A stretch of DNA of 64,000 bases from Galbibacter pacificus (GTDB lineage: Bacteria > Bacteroidota > Bacteroidia > Flavobacteriales > Flavobacteriaceae): contig NZ_JAQSVC010000005.1 of NCBI RefSeq assembly GCF_029603165.1, positions 62,001 through 126,000 of the forward strand, written 5' to 3'. The first letter of the stretch is position 1. Each line of letters starts with the position of its first letter. Position numbers and translations under genes: made by a program. The notes beneath the pieces were generated by a model that worked only from the letters and a program-made list of their open reading frames with translations, made no database searches and was not told the origin of the DNA. Below, piece by piece: positions 35,887 through 45,205 of this stretch.

Positions 35887-36416
35887 TAGTTAAGTAGCAT
35901 TTCCCTTAGGTTACCAATGCAGTTTCTGTTTCTTGTCTTCACGGTTCCGATAGGGATGTTTAGTTCTTCTGAGGCTTCTTTTTGTGTAAATCCTTTAAAG
36001 TATAATAACTCTATAAGCGACCTACAGGTTTTTTTTAATTTTTCGATGTATTTAGAAATTCCAATGGCATCAACTTGATTGTTTAAATTGTTATTGTCTT
36101 TTATGATATCTACGAAGTTTTCTGCGCTTAGGTTTTTCTTATCCTTGTTGAAACCTTTAGAACGTGTTTTGTCTATAGCTGCATTTCTGGCAACATTGAG
36201 CATCCATGTAAATATACGGCCTTTGGAAGCAGAATATGTGTCGGCTTTGTTCCAGATTTTAATAAATACATCTTGCAATACCTCTTCGGCTACTTCCTCA
36301 TTTTTTACAATGTTGTATATAACGCCTAATAAACTTTTAGAGTAGTTTTGGTATAAAGTATCAAAAGCGATGGGGTCTTTCTCTTTGATACGCTGCATAA
36401 GTGTTTCTTGTTCCAT
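35886..36416 (-). CDS. ECF-type RNA polymerase sigma factor
   Basis: 176 residues. Region 2 (about 20-90): DPIAFDTLYQNYSKSLLGVIYNIV, VAEEVLQDVFIKIW, GRIFTWMLNVARNAAIDKTRSK. Region 4 (about 120-172): RSLIELLYFKGFTQKEASEELNIPIGTVKTRNR. It belongs to the SigK-like group that pairs with RskA anti-sigma factors, and that partner follows immediately. Targets are unknown; the neighbouring superoxide dismutase is separated by a terminator. Confidence 0.95.
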   Translation of the reverse strand: MEQETLMQRIKEKDPIAFDTLYQNYSKSLLGVIYNIVKNEEVAEEVLQDVFIKIWNKADTYSASKGRIFTWMLNVARNAAIDKTRSKGFNKDKKNLSAENFVDIIKDNNNLNNQVDAIGISKYIEKLKKTCRSLIELLYFKGFTQKEASEELNIPIGTVKTRNRNCIGNLREMLLN

Positions 36417-36470
36417 GCCAAAAAATGAGGGTTAGTTCTCTAAAGTAACAAATTAGTTTTTACATACACA

Positions 36471-36499
36471 AAAAAGACTGCATGGATTGCAGTCTTTTT
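36471..36499 (-). terminator. Terminator after sodC
   Basis: AAAAAGACTGCA (36471-36482) pairs with TGCAGTCTTTTT (36488-36499) around a 5-base loop; T-runs on both sides, but the gene ending here is the minus-strand superoxide dismutase. Confidence 0.85.
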
Positions 36500-36522
36500 C
36501 AATTATATATGTAAGTATTTTA

Positions 36523-37110
36523 TTATTCAATAACGCCGCCACAACTTACGCGTGACCCGGCATCGCCGCTGGGTTGAGATGTAAAGTCATCGGCTCCTTG
36601 GTGCACAATTACACCTTTACCTAAAATATCTTTTTTCTCGTCTCCACAGCCTATGCACCATTCGTCGGTTTTAAAGGTAATGGTCCCGTTTCCGTTATCG
36701 TCGGCAGTAAAATTACCGATATCCCCTTTGTGGTAACCATCTGGGCTGCCCCATTTACCGTGCTTTTCGTGCGTGGGATTCCAGTGGCCTCCAGCAGATT
36801 TTCCATCTGGAGAATTGCAATCTCCTTTTTCATGTAAATGTATTGCGTGCTCACCGGGCTCCAAGCCATCAAAAACAGCTGTCATGGTAACGGTACCGCT
36901 TTCTTCTTTAAAAACTACGTTACCGCTAACGTTCGAGTCGCTTTTTGCTTCCATGGAAACTTTTACTTTTTTCGCTTCCTTTGGAGCATCTTTTTTAACT
37001 TCTGTCATGGTCTCTTTTTCGGTAGCATCATCTTTTTTATTTTCTTTCTGTTTACAGCTAACACCTACTAATAGGGTTAATGCTATAATTGAAATTCCTA
37101 TTTTTTTCAT
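36523..37110 (-). CDS. sodC: Cu-Zn superoxide dismutase lipoprotein
   Basis: 195 residues with lipobox Cys20 (LLVGVSCKQKE) and a Lys/Glu-rich linker to about 45. The SodC domain has the copper and zinc ligands in GEHAIHLHEKGDC, GGHWNPTHEKHG and, at the end, VIVHQGADDF with GDAGSRVSCGGVI (disulfide Cys and the conserved Arg). It removes superoxide at the cell envelope. Single gene with its own terminator. Confidence 0.95.
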   Translation of the reverse strand: MKKIGISIIALTLLVGVSCKQKENKKDDATEKETMTEVKKDAPKEAKKVKVSMEAKSDSNVSGNVVFKEESGTVTMTAVFDGLEPGEHAIHLHEKGDCNSPDGKSAGGHWNPTHEKHGKWGSPDGYHKGDIGNFTADDNGNGTITFKTDEWCIGCGDEKKDILGKGVIVHQGADDFTSQPSGDAGSRVSCGGVIE

Positions 37111-37286
37111 TGTATTGAATTTTTTAAGTTGAATCTAAAATTAAGAAGATATAAGCCAACGCCAAAATGTTAAAGCGTAATTAACGAAGTTTTCACGTAT
37201 TGAATCTTGCTTTTTTGAAGGAAAAAAGATATTTGTATATCCGAAAAATGTTATTTTAAAGTAGACTAAACATTGATAAAGAGAGG

Positions 37287-38165
37287 CTAATATATTATTT
37301 GTACCTGTTTGTGGGCTATTGAGATTTCTACAAAATTTGTTTCCCTGCCATATTCCCCGTCAATTTGTAGCGGAACAGGGTTTTCTGTGTTAATAACCGC
37401 TTTGTTGGTTTTAATAATCTCTATAAATTCTTCATCTATGGGAACCTCGTTAAAAACAGTTTCCAGAATCTTGGGTATTTGTAACGACTTAAAAATAAGT
37501 ATTTCAAATTTACCGTCGTTTAATTTCCCTTGCGGATTAATAACAGCGCCATTGCCATATTTTTGGGCATTTGCAAAAGCTACCATGATGGCATCTCCAG
37601 AGAAAACTTTTCCGTTGGCATTGATTTTATAATGAAAAGGCTCCTTAAAATTAATAAGCGTTGGTATGGACTGTAGCGCATAGCCCAGTTTTCCCCTGAT
37701 GTTGCTTTGGTCGTAATTTTTAATGAGCGCCGCATTAATGCCGATATCGCTTATATGGATGGATGCTTCGCCGTTTATTTGTACAATATCTACAGGTTTT
37801 GGAGTGTTTTTTAGCGCATGGCGTATGGCTTTTTGTATGTCTAGGGGCAGATTGAGCTCTACCGCCATGCCATTGGCACTTCCGGCAGGGATAATTCCAA
37901 TGGGAATGTTTTTATGGATTTCCATAACTGCGCTAACGCCAAGCTTTATGGTGCCATCGCCGCCAGCAATTATCAATTTTTCAAAATGGTTTTTCTCTAG
38001 CAGTTTTATTAAATTGTCTTTGTCGTTTTTACCTTTTGTGGTGTAAATTTCTAATTGCTTTTTTATTGCCTTTGCTTCATTTTGTACCTGCTCTATAATG
38101 TTCTCCTTCTTTGTGTTTCCCGATATTGGGTTTACAACTAACAAAATTTTATGGGCTGTATTCAT
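37287..38165 (-). CDS. Diacylglycerol kinase-family lipid kinase
   Basis: 292 residues. DAGK catalytic domain (about 5-130): LLVVNPISGNTKKEN, LIIAGGDGTIKLGVSAVM (the nucleotide-binding GGDGT) and IPIGIIPAGSANGMAVELNLP; then the YegS-like C-terminal beta domain (DIGINAALIKNYD, KFEILIF, LQIDGEYG). It phosphorylates diacylglycerol or a similar lipid at the membrane. It is divergent from the App1-type phosphatase gene 72 bases away, an opposite reaction on phosphatidic acid. Confidence 0.92.
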   Translation of the reverse strand: MNTAHKILLVVNPISGNTKKENIIEQVQNEAKAIKKQLEIYTTKGKNDKDNLIKLLEKNHFEKLIIAGGDGTIKLGVSAVMEIHKNIPIGIIPAGSANGMAVELNLPLDIQKAIRHALKNTPKPVDIVQINGEASIHISDIGINAALIKNYDQSNIRGKLGYALQSIPTLINFKEPFHYKINANGKVFSGDAIMVAFANAQKYGNGAVINPQGKLNDGKFEILIFKSLQIPKILETVFNEVPIDEEFIEIIKTNKAVINTENPVPLQIDGEYGRETNFVEISIAHKQVQIIY

Positions 38166-38237
38166 TTATTGCACGACTTTTTATCTAAGTTAATTAAAAT
38201 AACTAACTTGATTTACTAAAGAAAAGGTAAAAGATAC

Positions 38238-39200
38238 ATGAAATTCGATCTTAGTCTTTACAGAGGATATGCCAACGAAGAACAAGTAATATTGTTTGGG
38301 CATGTTTTTAAATCGTTGGCGCCCGAATATTTATTAACCGATAAAAAAGGATATAGGCATGCCAAAGGCGTTTTTGAAATGTTTACCATTAAAACGTTAA
38401 AAAATGCTAGCGTAAAAGTCTATTTTAACAATCGGGAAATTTCTACCCAGACTACGCACGAAGGTTATTTTAGAGTCTGCATACCGTGCAATGGCATAGA
38501 TGCAGGTTGGCATGCCTATAGGGTAGAGGCGTATTACAAAGGGCATATGGTAGAGGCAGAAAGCGAATTTTTAAAACCCTTTCCTGGGAAAATCGGGGTT
38601 ATTTCTGATATAGATGACACCTTTCTTATTTCGCATACCAACAATATTTTTAAGAAGCTGTATGTTTTGCTGACCAAGAATGTACAAAAACGTAAAATAT
38701 TTGATGATGTAGCTACTCATTATTCGCTCTTGAGCAAGGCCGGGAGAACCGATAAAATGGAAACCAATACCTTTTTCTATGTTTCCAGCAGTGAATGGAA
38801 TTTATATAGTTTTATATTGAATTTTACAAAACTTCATCAATTGCCCAAAGCGGTTTTTAAACTGAAAAAAATAAAATCGGGACTAACAGACTTCTTGTTT
38901 TCCGGTAGGGGAAATCACAGGCATAAATTCAATAAGATTAAAGATATCCTTGAATTTTATCCGCAGATGAATTTTGTTTTAATGGGGGACGATTCTCAAA
39001 AAGATCCCGGTATTTATGAAGAAATTGTAAAGTACTTCCCTAAAAATGTCGCTGCTGTATATATTAGGCAAACCACTAAAAAACAAAATAGCAAGACGGT
39101 AAAAATGTTACAAAATATTGAAACATTTAAAGTGCCGACTTGCTATTTTGTAGATAGTTCTATTGCAATTGCACATTCAAAAACTATCGGTTTGCTTTAA
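38238..39200 (+). CDS. App1-family phosphatidate phosphatase (DUF2183)
   Basis: 320 residues. The N-terminal part (about 1-115) is a beta-sandwich (GYFRVCIPCNGIDAGWHAYRVEA). The catalytic domain (about 118-300) is HAD-like, with the DxDxT motif in GVISDIDDTFLISHT, then FYVSSSEWNLYSFI, HRHKFNKIKDIL and LMGDDSQKDPGIYEEI. Yeast App1 and bacterial relatives cleave phosphatidic acid to diacylglycerol. No signal peptide. It is divergent from the lipid kinase gene, so the two may balance the same lipids. Confidence 0.88.
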   Translation: MKFDLSLYRGYANEEQVILFGHVFKSLAPEYLLTDKKGYRHAKGVFEMFTIKTLKNASVKVYFNNREISTQTTHEGYFRVCIPCNGIDAGWHAYRVEAYYKGHMVEAESEFLKPFPGKIGVISDIDDTFLISHTNNIFKKLYVLLTKNVQKRKIFDDVATHYSLLSKAGRTDKMETNTFFYVSSSEWNLYSFILNFTKLHQLPKAVFKLKKIKSGLTDFLFSGRGNHRHKFNKIKDILEFYPQMNFVLMGDDSQKDPGIYEEIVKYFPKNVAAVYIRQTTKKQNSKTVKMLQNIETFKVPTCYFVDSSIAIAHSKTIGLL

Positions 39201-39220
39201 TCTTAAAATTCCTCAAGCAA

Positions 39221-40867
39221 TTATTTTATTTCTGTATGATAGATGTAAAAATCGTTATCTACCTCAAAGCTATTTATGTTTGTTTTGGCAGTTAACTCTT
39301 GCCAGTCTTTATTTGGTTGTATCCATTGTTCTTCGCCGTTAACCAATACCTGTACCGGCATGTCAAAGTTTTCAACAACATCGGTATATCTATAGCTTAG
39401 TGTTTTTCCTTCTATTTTGTAGTTTAAATTGGGTACCATGACCGTGCGTAAATACTGATTAAAAAATGCCGAAAGGTCAATACCGGTTTTTTCAGATAGG
39501 TAATCTTCAATTTGTTTAGTTTTTACCGTTTGATGATAAAAATCTTTATTTAGGCCTCGAAGTATGGAACGCCATTTTTCATCATCTTCAACTAGCTGGC
39601 GCAAGGTATGCAACATATTGGCGCCTTTGTAATACATATCGCCCGAACCTTCGTTGTTAACATCGTATTTGCCAATAATCGGGATATCGTTTCTTATGGC
39701 CTTTCGTGTACCGATTACATATTCGGCAGAGGCTTCTTTTCCAAAGTAATAATCTAAATATAAATTTTCTGAATAGGCCGTAAAGCTTTCATGTACCCAC
39801 ATATCGGCAATATCTTTATAGGTAATGTTGTTGGCAAACCATTCATGTCCGCTTTCGTGAATAATGATAAAATCGAATTTTAAGCCCCAGCCCGTACCAG
39901 AAAGGTCACGGCCCAAATAGCCATTTTCGTATTTATTTCCATAGGTAACAGAACTTTGGTGCTCCATGCCTAAATAGGGCACTTCCACAAGTTTATAGCT
40001 GTCTTCGTAAAAGGGGTATGGGCCAAACCAATGTTCAAAGGCTTCCATCATTTTAGGGGCTTGCTTAAATTGCTCCTTGGCCTTATCCAAATTATAGCTC
40101 AATACATAATAATCCATGTCTAGCGGACCTTTTTCGCCTTGGTATACCTCTCCAAAATGTACATAATCGCCAATGTTTATATTGACCCCGTAATTGTTTA
40201 TTGGGTTGCTTACAAACCAATGAAAGGTTTTTGTTTCTTTATGCTCGTCTACGCCAATAAGCCTGCCGTTAGATACTTCCGTAAGGTCTTTGGGCACGGT
40301 AACACTTATTTTCATGCTGTCTACTTCGTCGTACATATGGTCTTTATTGGGCCACCATACGCTGGCACCAAGCCCTTGACAGGATGTGGCAATAAAATCT
40401 TTTCCGTTTTTGTCTTTTTTCCATGAGAAACCTCCATCCCATGGGGCTCTTATGGCTTCTTTTGGATGTCCGGAATAATAAACAATAATTTCATTGTAAT
40501 CGCCCACCTTTTGTTTTTCCTTTAGGGTTATAAAGTGTGCATTTCCATCATTTGTAAAATCCAGTTTTTTACCGTTTTGTGTTACATTTTCAATTTTCAA
40601 TGGTGGCTGTAAATCAATTTGCATTACCTGATTTGTGTTCAATACCAAATAACGAATGGTGTTAAAACCCGAGATGTACTTTTCGTCTGGCTTTACCGTT
40701 ACATCGAGGTCGTAATAATTAAGGTCCCACCAAGCGCGTTCCGGGGTAATGCTGCCCCGTAGTGTATCCTGTCTTGTAAATGTAGTTTCGTCTTTAAAAA
40801 GTCCGGTATTTTGTGCATTAGCAGTTGCTATGGTGCATAGCAATGCCATAAGAATTATTTTTTTCAT
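39221..40867 (-). CDS. M1-family metallopeptidase
   Basis: 548 residues from the ATG at 40867, which gives a clean signal peptide (MKKIILMALLCTIATANAQ); a start 18 codons earlier would spoil it. The N-terminal beta domain (about 20-220) precedes the gluzincin domain: LGMEHQSSVTYG (the GAMEN equivalent), the zinc motif HESGHEWFANN and the downstream Glu in WVHESFTAYSENLYLDY. It removes N-terminal residues from peptides in the periplasm or outside the cell. It lacks the large C-terminal ERAP1-like domain. It converges with the App1 gene over 20 bases. Confidence 0.94.
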   Translation of the reverse strand: MKKIILMALLCTIATANAQNTGLFKDETTFTRQDTLRGSITPERAWWDLNYYDLDVTVKPDEKYISGFNTIRYLVLNTNQVMQIDLQPPLKIENVTQNGKKLDFTNDGNAHFITLKEKQKVGDYNEIIVYYSGHPKEAIRAPWDGGFSWKKDKNGKDFIATSCQGLGASVWWPNKDHMYDEVDSMKISVTVPKDLTEVSNGRLIGVDEHKETKTFHWFVSNPINNYGVNINIGDYVHFGEVYQGEKGPLDMDYYVLSYNLDKAKEQFKQAPKMMEAFEHWFGPYPFYEDSYKLVEVPYLGMEHQSSVTYGNKYENGYLGRDLSGTGWGLKFDFIIIHESGHEWFANNITYKDIADMWVHESFTAYSENLYLDYYFGKEASAEYVIGTRKAIRNDIPIIGKYDVNNEGSGDMYYKGANMLHTLRQLVEDDEKWRSILRGLNKDFYHQTVKTKQIEDYLSEKTGIDLSAFFNQYLRTVMVPNLNYKIEGKTLSYRYTDVVENFDMPVQVLVNGEEQWIQPNKDWQELTAKTNINSFEVDNDFYIYHTEIK

Positions 40868-41005
40868 GAATAAACAAATGTGTAATAGGGCAAATCTAAT
40901 CAATTTAAATGTTTTACCCACTAAGTAAACGCCAATAGTTATGTATAAAATACCTTAAAGTATGCTTGTTAGAAACACCTTGGCAAACAGTCGCCCGATG
41001 TGGTA

Positions 41006-41836
41006 TTATTTAAGCAATTTTAGCAATCGTTCCCAAGCTTCATCGTGTGCTTTTTTGTTGGCTTCATCGGTATCGGTTTCTGCGCCCCTTCTCATAAATG
41101 CATGTCCGGCCCCGTTGTAAATTACGGGCTCATAAGTTTTGCCAAATTCCTGCATGGCAGTTTTGGTATCTGGAATGGTTGCATTTACGCGGTTATCGTT
41201 TCCACCATAAAAACCATATACGGGTGCATTAATGCTTTCCAGAGCATTTTTGTCTTCGGGAGCGGTGCCATAAAACACAAAAGCCTTGTTTATGGCAGGG
41301 TTGTTAGTGGCATATCTAAAACTTTGAGATCCGCCCCAACAAAAGCCAACCACCGATACTTTTCCGGTACTGGCCGGGTCTTTTTTTATGTATTCAAAAG
41401 CTGCGTTCAGGTCTGCTGTAACCTCATCTGGGCTTAAGGCATAGATGGCTTCCCGAGCTTTGTCGGAATCGGCAAAATCGGTTGTTTTTTCAATTCCTTC
41501 AACAGTATTAGATATCATGTCCGGGGCAATAACAAGGTATCCTTTGCCCGCCAGTTTATCGGCAAAAGAACGTGCCCAGTCGTTTAATCCTCTGTTTTCG
41601 TGTATTACAATAACGGCATCGGTGGCAACATTGCTTTCGGGATAAACCACAAAGGCTTTAAAAGTACCCTTTTCACGTTTTAAATCTACCCACTCGTGGT
41701 GTCTTTCGGAGTTGGAGAGCTCCTTGCTTATTTGAGAAACAGCCTCGGCGGTAACATCTTTGCCTTTCTTGGCTTCTTTTTTACAAGAAACCAAGCAAAG
41801 TATAGCGGCTAGTATTATGAATGTATGGGTTTTCAT
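41006..41836 (-). CDS. Dienelactone hydrolase-family lipoprotein
   Basis: 276 residues with lipobox Cys18 (LAAILCLVSCKKE). The alpha/beta-hydrolase core (about 55-275) keeps the family triad: nucleophile Cys in VVGFCWGGSQSF, Asp in YGGNDNRVNATIP and His in GAGHAFMRRG; the oxyanion segment is VIVIHENRGLNDW. Members hydrolyse dienelactones or various esters. The lipid anchor places it at the envelope, unlike the cytosolic enzymes of aromatic degradation, so the real substrate is unknown. Confidence 0.9.
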   Translation of the reverse strand: MKTHTFIILAAILCLVSCKKEAKKGKDVTAEAVSQISKELSNSERHHEWVDLKREKGTFKAFVVYPESNVATDAVIVIHENRGLNDWARSFADKLAGKGYLVIAPDMISNTVEGIEKTTDFADSDKAREAIYALSPDEVTADLNAAFEYIKKDPASTGKVSVVGFCWGGSQSFRYATNNPAINKAFVFYGTAPEDKNALESINAPVYGFYGGNDNRVNATIPDTKTAMQEFGKTYEPVIYNGAGHAFMRRGAETDTDEANKKAHDEAWERLLKLLK

Positions 41837-41947
41837 ATATTTTAATTTTTTAGTTTCTTGATACTGAAGATACTAAAAAAAATAATGAATAAAATCCCGT
41901 TGCAATGTAGCCGCTAAACTTTTTTGTTACAAAAAGTAAGGGAAGGG

Positions 41948-42109
41948 TTATTCTTTCCCGATTTCTTCTATTTCAGAGATATTTTCATTTTTAGGGTCGG
42001 GACCATATTGGTTTGGACCATTATCTCCTTCTGTAGCAAGTAGTATTATGTTATACAGGGGAACGAGTATAAACCAACCACTTTTATCAACGTCATGAAG
42101 TCTTCTTAA
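41948..42109 (-). pseudogene. Remnant of a DUF805 membrane protein gene
   Basis: Only the end of the gene is left: about 53 codons, opened by an in-frame stop (TAA) just upstream of 42109 and without any start codon. The translation begins LRRLHDVDKSGWFILV and goes on through PLYNIILLATEGDNGPNQYG to a normal acidic tail and stop at 41948. The RLHDxxKSGW and EGxxGPNxYGPDP motifs are typical of the C-terminal part of DUF805 proteins. The N-terminal membrane helices are missing. The rest of the 375-base gap (42110-42211) shows nothing. Confidence 0.75.
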
Positions 42110-42211
42110 TTATAAAAGTGTTAACTTTAATAACCTCTCGGTTGGAAGCGAAAGTACATTGTGATTGATTACGTATACTCAATAAAATTTATAGATATCT
42201 TATATCTTTGA

Positions 42212-42976
42212 TTAATTCCCTCGGTTAAGTACTTTGTATTCTTCGTAGCAATTACTTATGGCATCGAGAATTTGGAGGTCGTTGGCGGTTTCAATAAAAC
42301 TGTCGGAATAATTACAGTTTCGTAAAATTTCTTCAATATCCACTTTGTCCACTTGCAACAGGGCCATCAAGGTTTCGCGGTCGAATTTGGAAGCCAGCAA
42401 ATTACGGATTTTATCATCTTCCTGCATTTTTCTAAGCTTTCGCATTTGTTTGGGTTTCTTTCCAAAGAGGTTATGGAGGAAATCGGCCGGGTTGAAGATG
42501 GAGCCCATAACCTTTGCAAAGGCATTGGGGTTCCTGCTACCGGCTTCGTAACCAACGTTTAGGCCCGAAATGCTGTATCGGGCAGATTCGTTTATGGGAA
42601 TATTCTTGGCATCGATATCTAGGTAGCCCGTAAGTTGGAATGGCCGTACCACAACTTCTTCCAGGGCATAAGCCAATTCGGTCAATCCTATTTTGGTATT
42701 TTGATATTTGAGCATGTCGTTGGTAACGCGGACTTTAATGGACTTAAAACCGAGGTACGACAAATATAGCGTGTCGTTGGCGCGGGCGGGAATATTAAAT
42801 TCGCCTTTTTCGTTGGTAATGGTACCGATAACCTGGTTTAGGTTAAGTACATGGACATTGTCCAAAGGCGCATCGTCCGAAGTGTTCACGACAGTTCCTT
42901 TTAACGCTCCTTCGTTGTCTTGCGAAAAGGCAAGGCCAAAGGAGAGAAGGGCTAATATCAAAAATATTTTTTTCAT
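42212..42976 (-). CDS. Exported protein with carboxypeptidase-regulatory-like domain
   Basis: 254 residues from the ATG at 42976, which starts the signal peptide (MKKIFLILALLSFGLAFSQ). A CarboxypepD_reg-like beta-sandwich follows (about 24-105; GALKGTVVNTSDDAPLDNVHV, TNEKGEFNIPARANDTLYLSYLGF), ending with ELAYALEEVVVRPFQLTGYL, the same linker seen before plug domains of TonB receptors. There is no barrel; the last 110 residues are helical and charged (KKPKQMRKLRKMQEDDKI). Function unknown; it may work with a receptor elsewhere. Confidence 0.85.
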   Translation of the reverse strand: MKKIFLILALLSFGLAFSQDNEGALKGTVVNTSDDAPLDNVHVLNLNQVIGTITNEKGEFNIPARANDTLYLSYLGFKSIKVRVTNDMLKYQNTKIGLTELAYALEEVVVRPFQLTGYLDIDAKNIPINESARYSISGLNVGYEAGSRNPNAFAKVMGSIFNPADFLHNLFGKKPKQMRKLRKMQEDDKIRNLLASKFDRETLMALLQVDKVDIEEILRNCNYSDSFIETANDLQILDAISNCYEEYKVLNRGN

Positions 42977-43112
42977 TACTTCAAACATACTAAAAAAGTA
43001 ATCTGATGCCTAAAGAATGTGATTGGTTTATAAACAAATATAGTAGGTATCACAATAGACCAACAGTTCGTTACGTAAATTAAATTGCGGCTAAAAATAG
43101 CAAACAAAAGGA

Positions 43113-43138
43113 AAAAATGCGCCTATTGGCGCATTTTT
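43113..43138 (-). terminator. Terminator after the DEAD-box helicase gene
   Basis: AAAAATGCGCC (43113-43123), TATT loop, GGCGCATTTTT (43128-43138), directly after the minus-strand helicase stop at 43152. Confidence 0.85.
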
Positions 43139-43151
43139 AATTTATAATTAA

Positions 43152-44918
43152 CTAAAATCTTTTTTTAGATCTTCTTTTTCCGCTCCCGGGCTTATTTCCT
43201 TTTCCGCCTTTTTTACCAAAGCGTTTTTCTCCATAATTGCCCCCAGACCCTTTATCGCTTCTTCTGCTTCGTTTTCCGCCTCCGCCAGAGCGTTTACCGC
43301 GCCCTCTTGAGTTTTCGCGGGCATTTTTAGAAACTTCTACATTGATGAAACGTCCGTCCATTTTAAATTCAGAGAAAGTGGCCAAGACCTTTTCGGTATG
43401 CGTAGAATCCGTATTGAAGAAAGAAAAACTTTCTTTAACATCTACTTTAAACAGGTCGTCTTTTTCCAGTTGAAGCTGCTCTCTTAAAAAGTCTTTTAAA
43501 ACCATCCAGTCATAGCCATCACGGGAACCAACGTTGATAAAATATCTTGTGTTTCCTTCTGATGAATAATCGTTTCCGTTGGAACTTGAATTTGCAGCAA
43601 CATTAAGGTCGCCTGCCTTTTTGTAATATTCGGCAAAACGGCCAAATTCTACAGAGACCATTTTTTTAATAAGTTCCTCGCGGTCAATGCCTTCTAAAAC
43701 ATCGTTTATTGCAGGCAAATAGTTCTCAACATCATCGTTTATTTCGGTGTTCTTGATCTTGCTTGCCAAGTGGTACAACTGGATTTCACAGATTTCGTCG
43801 GCAGTTGGTATTTTCTTTGCTTCAAATTTCTGTTTAATAATGCGTTCTATGGCATGTATCTTACGTTGTTCGCTTTTGGTAATAATAACCATTGAGATCC
43901 CCGATTTACCAGCCCTTCCCGTACGCCCGCTCCGGTGCGTATAGGTTTCTATTTCATCTGGTAATTGGTAATTAATAACGTGGGTAATGTCGTCTACATC
44001 AATACCGCGTGCGGCAACATCTGTGGCGACCAGCATTTGTATTTGTTGGCTTCTAAAGGCCTTCATTACAATATCACGTTGGTTCTGGCTTAAATCGCCG
44101 TGAAGTGCACCGGCATTGTATCCGTCTTCAATTAACCTTTCTGCTACTTTTTGGGTATCGCGCTTTGTCCGGCAAAAAACTACCGAAAAAATATCCGGGT
44201 TGGTATCGGCCAAGCGTTTCAGGGCCAAATACCTGTCCCTACCGCTAACTACATAATATTCATGCTGTACATTTTCTGATGCAGAGTTTTTTGTTCCCAC
44301 GGTAATTTCGTGTGGGTTTTTCATGAATTTCTTGGCAATAGTAGCTACTTCTTTTGGCATGGTTGCAGAAAACAACCATGTGCTTTTTTCTTTTGGCGTA
44401 TGCGAAAGAATGTCCTTAATGTCTTCGTAAAAGCCCATGTTCAGCATTTCGTCTGCTTCATCGAGTACACAATACTCAATTTTAGAAATGTCTACCATGT
44501 TACGGCTTATCATGTCTTTCATCCTACCGGGCGTGGCAACTACAATCTGCGTTCCTCTTTTTACTTGTCTTGCCTGTTCTGTAATACTGGCGCCCCCATA
44601 TATGGCCGTCACGTTTAGCGATGGGTAATATTTGGAATACAATTTTAATTCGTTGGCGATTTGCAAGCAAAGTTCGCGTGTGGGCGATAAAATAAGCCCT
44701 TGCGTGGTCTTGCTATTTGCATCTATTTTCTGAATCATAGGAAATCCGAAAGCAGCTGTTTTCCCTGTACCTGTCTGTGCCAAGGCCACCATGTCGGTTT
44801 CGTTGGCGAGTAGGACCGGAATAGCTTTCTCCTGTACTTCAGAAGGCGTTTCAAAGCCCATGTCGGTTATGGCCTTGAGTAGCTGTTCGTTCAGTCCTAA
44901 TTGTTCAAATTTGTTCAT
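43152..44918 (-). CDS. deaD: DEAD-box RNA helicase (DeaD/CsdA type)
   Basis: 588 residues. Helicase core motifs in order: Q-motif (FEQLGLNEQLLKAITDMGF), I (AQTGTGKTAA), Ia (SPTRELCLQIA), II (VLDEADEML), III (SATMP), IV-V (VVFCRTKRDT, ATDVAARGIDV) and VI (HRSGRTGRAG). A DbpA/CsdA-type RNA-binding domain follows (about 465-535; RYFINVGSRDGYDWMVLKDFL) and the tail is a basic Arg/Gly/Ser/Lys-rich low-complexity stretch (RGRGKRSGGGGKRSRR). It unwinds RNA in ribosome assembly or at low temperature. Confidence 0.94.
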   Translation of the reverse strand: MNKFEQLGLNEQLLKAITDMGFETPSEVQEKAIPVLLANETDMVALAQTGTGKTAAFGFPMIQKIDANSKTTQGLILSPTRELCLQIANELKLYSKYYPSLNVTAIYGGASITEQARQVKRGTQIVVATPGRMKDMISRNMVDISKIEYCVLDEADEMLNMGFYEDIKDILSHTPKEKSTWLFSATMPKEVATIAKKFMKNPHEITVGTKNSASENVQHEYYVVSGRDRYLALKRLADTNPDIFSVVFCRTKRDTQKVAERLIEDGYNAGALHGDLSQNQRDIVMKAFRSQQIQMLVATDVAARGIDVDDITHVINYQLPDEIETYTHRSGRTGRAGKSGISMVIITKSEQRKIHAIERIIKQKFEAKKIPTADEICEIQLYHLASKIKNTEINDDVENYLPAINDVLEGIDREELIKKMVSVEFGRFAEYYKKAGDLNVAANSSSNGNDYSSEGNTRYFINVGSRDGYDWMVLKDFLREQLQLEKDDLFKVDVKESFSFFNTDSTHTEKVLATFSEFKMDGRFINVEVSKNARENSRGRGKRSGGGGKRSRRSDKGSGGNYGEKRFGKKGGKGNKPGSGKRRSKKRF

Positions 44919-45131
44919 ATATCTATTTAAAATAAGGGCGCAAAGGTACTCTTATTAATTGACATCACAGTATTTATTTTAATAAATATTTCAATCTCTT
45001 TTAATTGATAATGAGGTTTTTAATATAATGCAGCGCTGTATTTGGGCTTAAATTCATCAGGGGGTTGAAATTTTTTTCCCGAACAGGGCAGATTCTTCTT
45101 TTTTTAAGCACGTTTACCGTTCACATAATCT

Positions 45132-45139
45132 TATATTTG
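45132..45139 (+). promoter_or_regulatory. Possible -7 promoter element of the MoaC-MogA gene
   Basis: TATATTTG matches TAnnTTTG. The -33 element is poor (TTTACC near 45113), so the call is tentative. It would leave a leader of about 60 bases. Confidence 0.35.
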
Positions 45140-45205
45140 AAAAAGGATTGCAAAATGAAAAACGGTATCGCTCCTTTTATGATATATCGTTAAATATTAT
45201 TTAAG

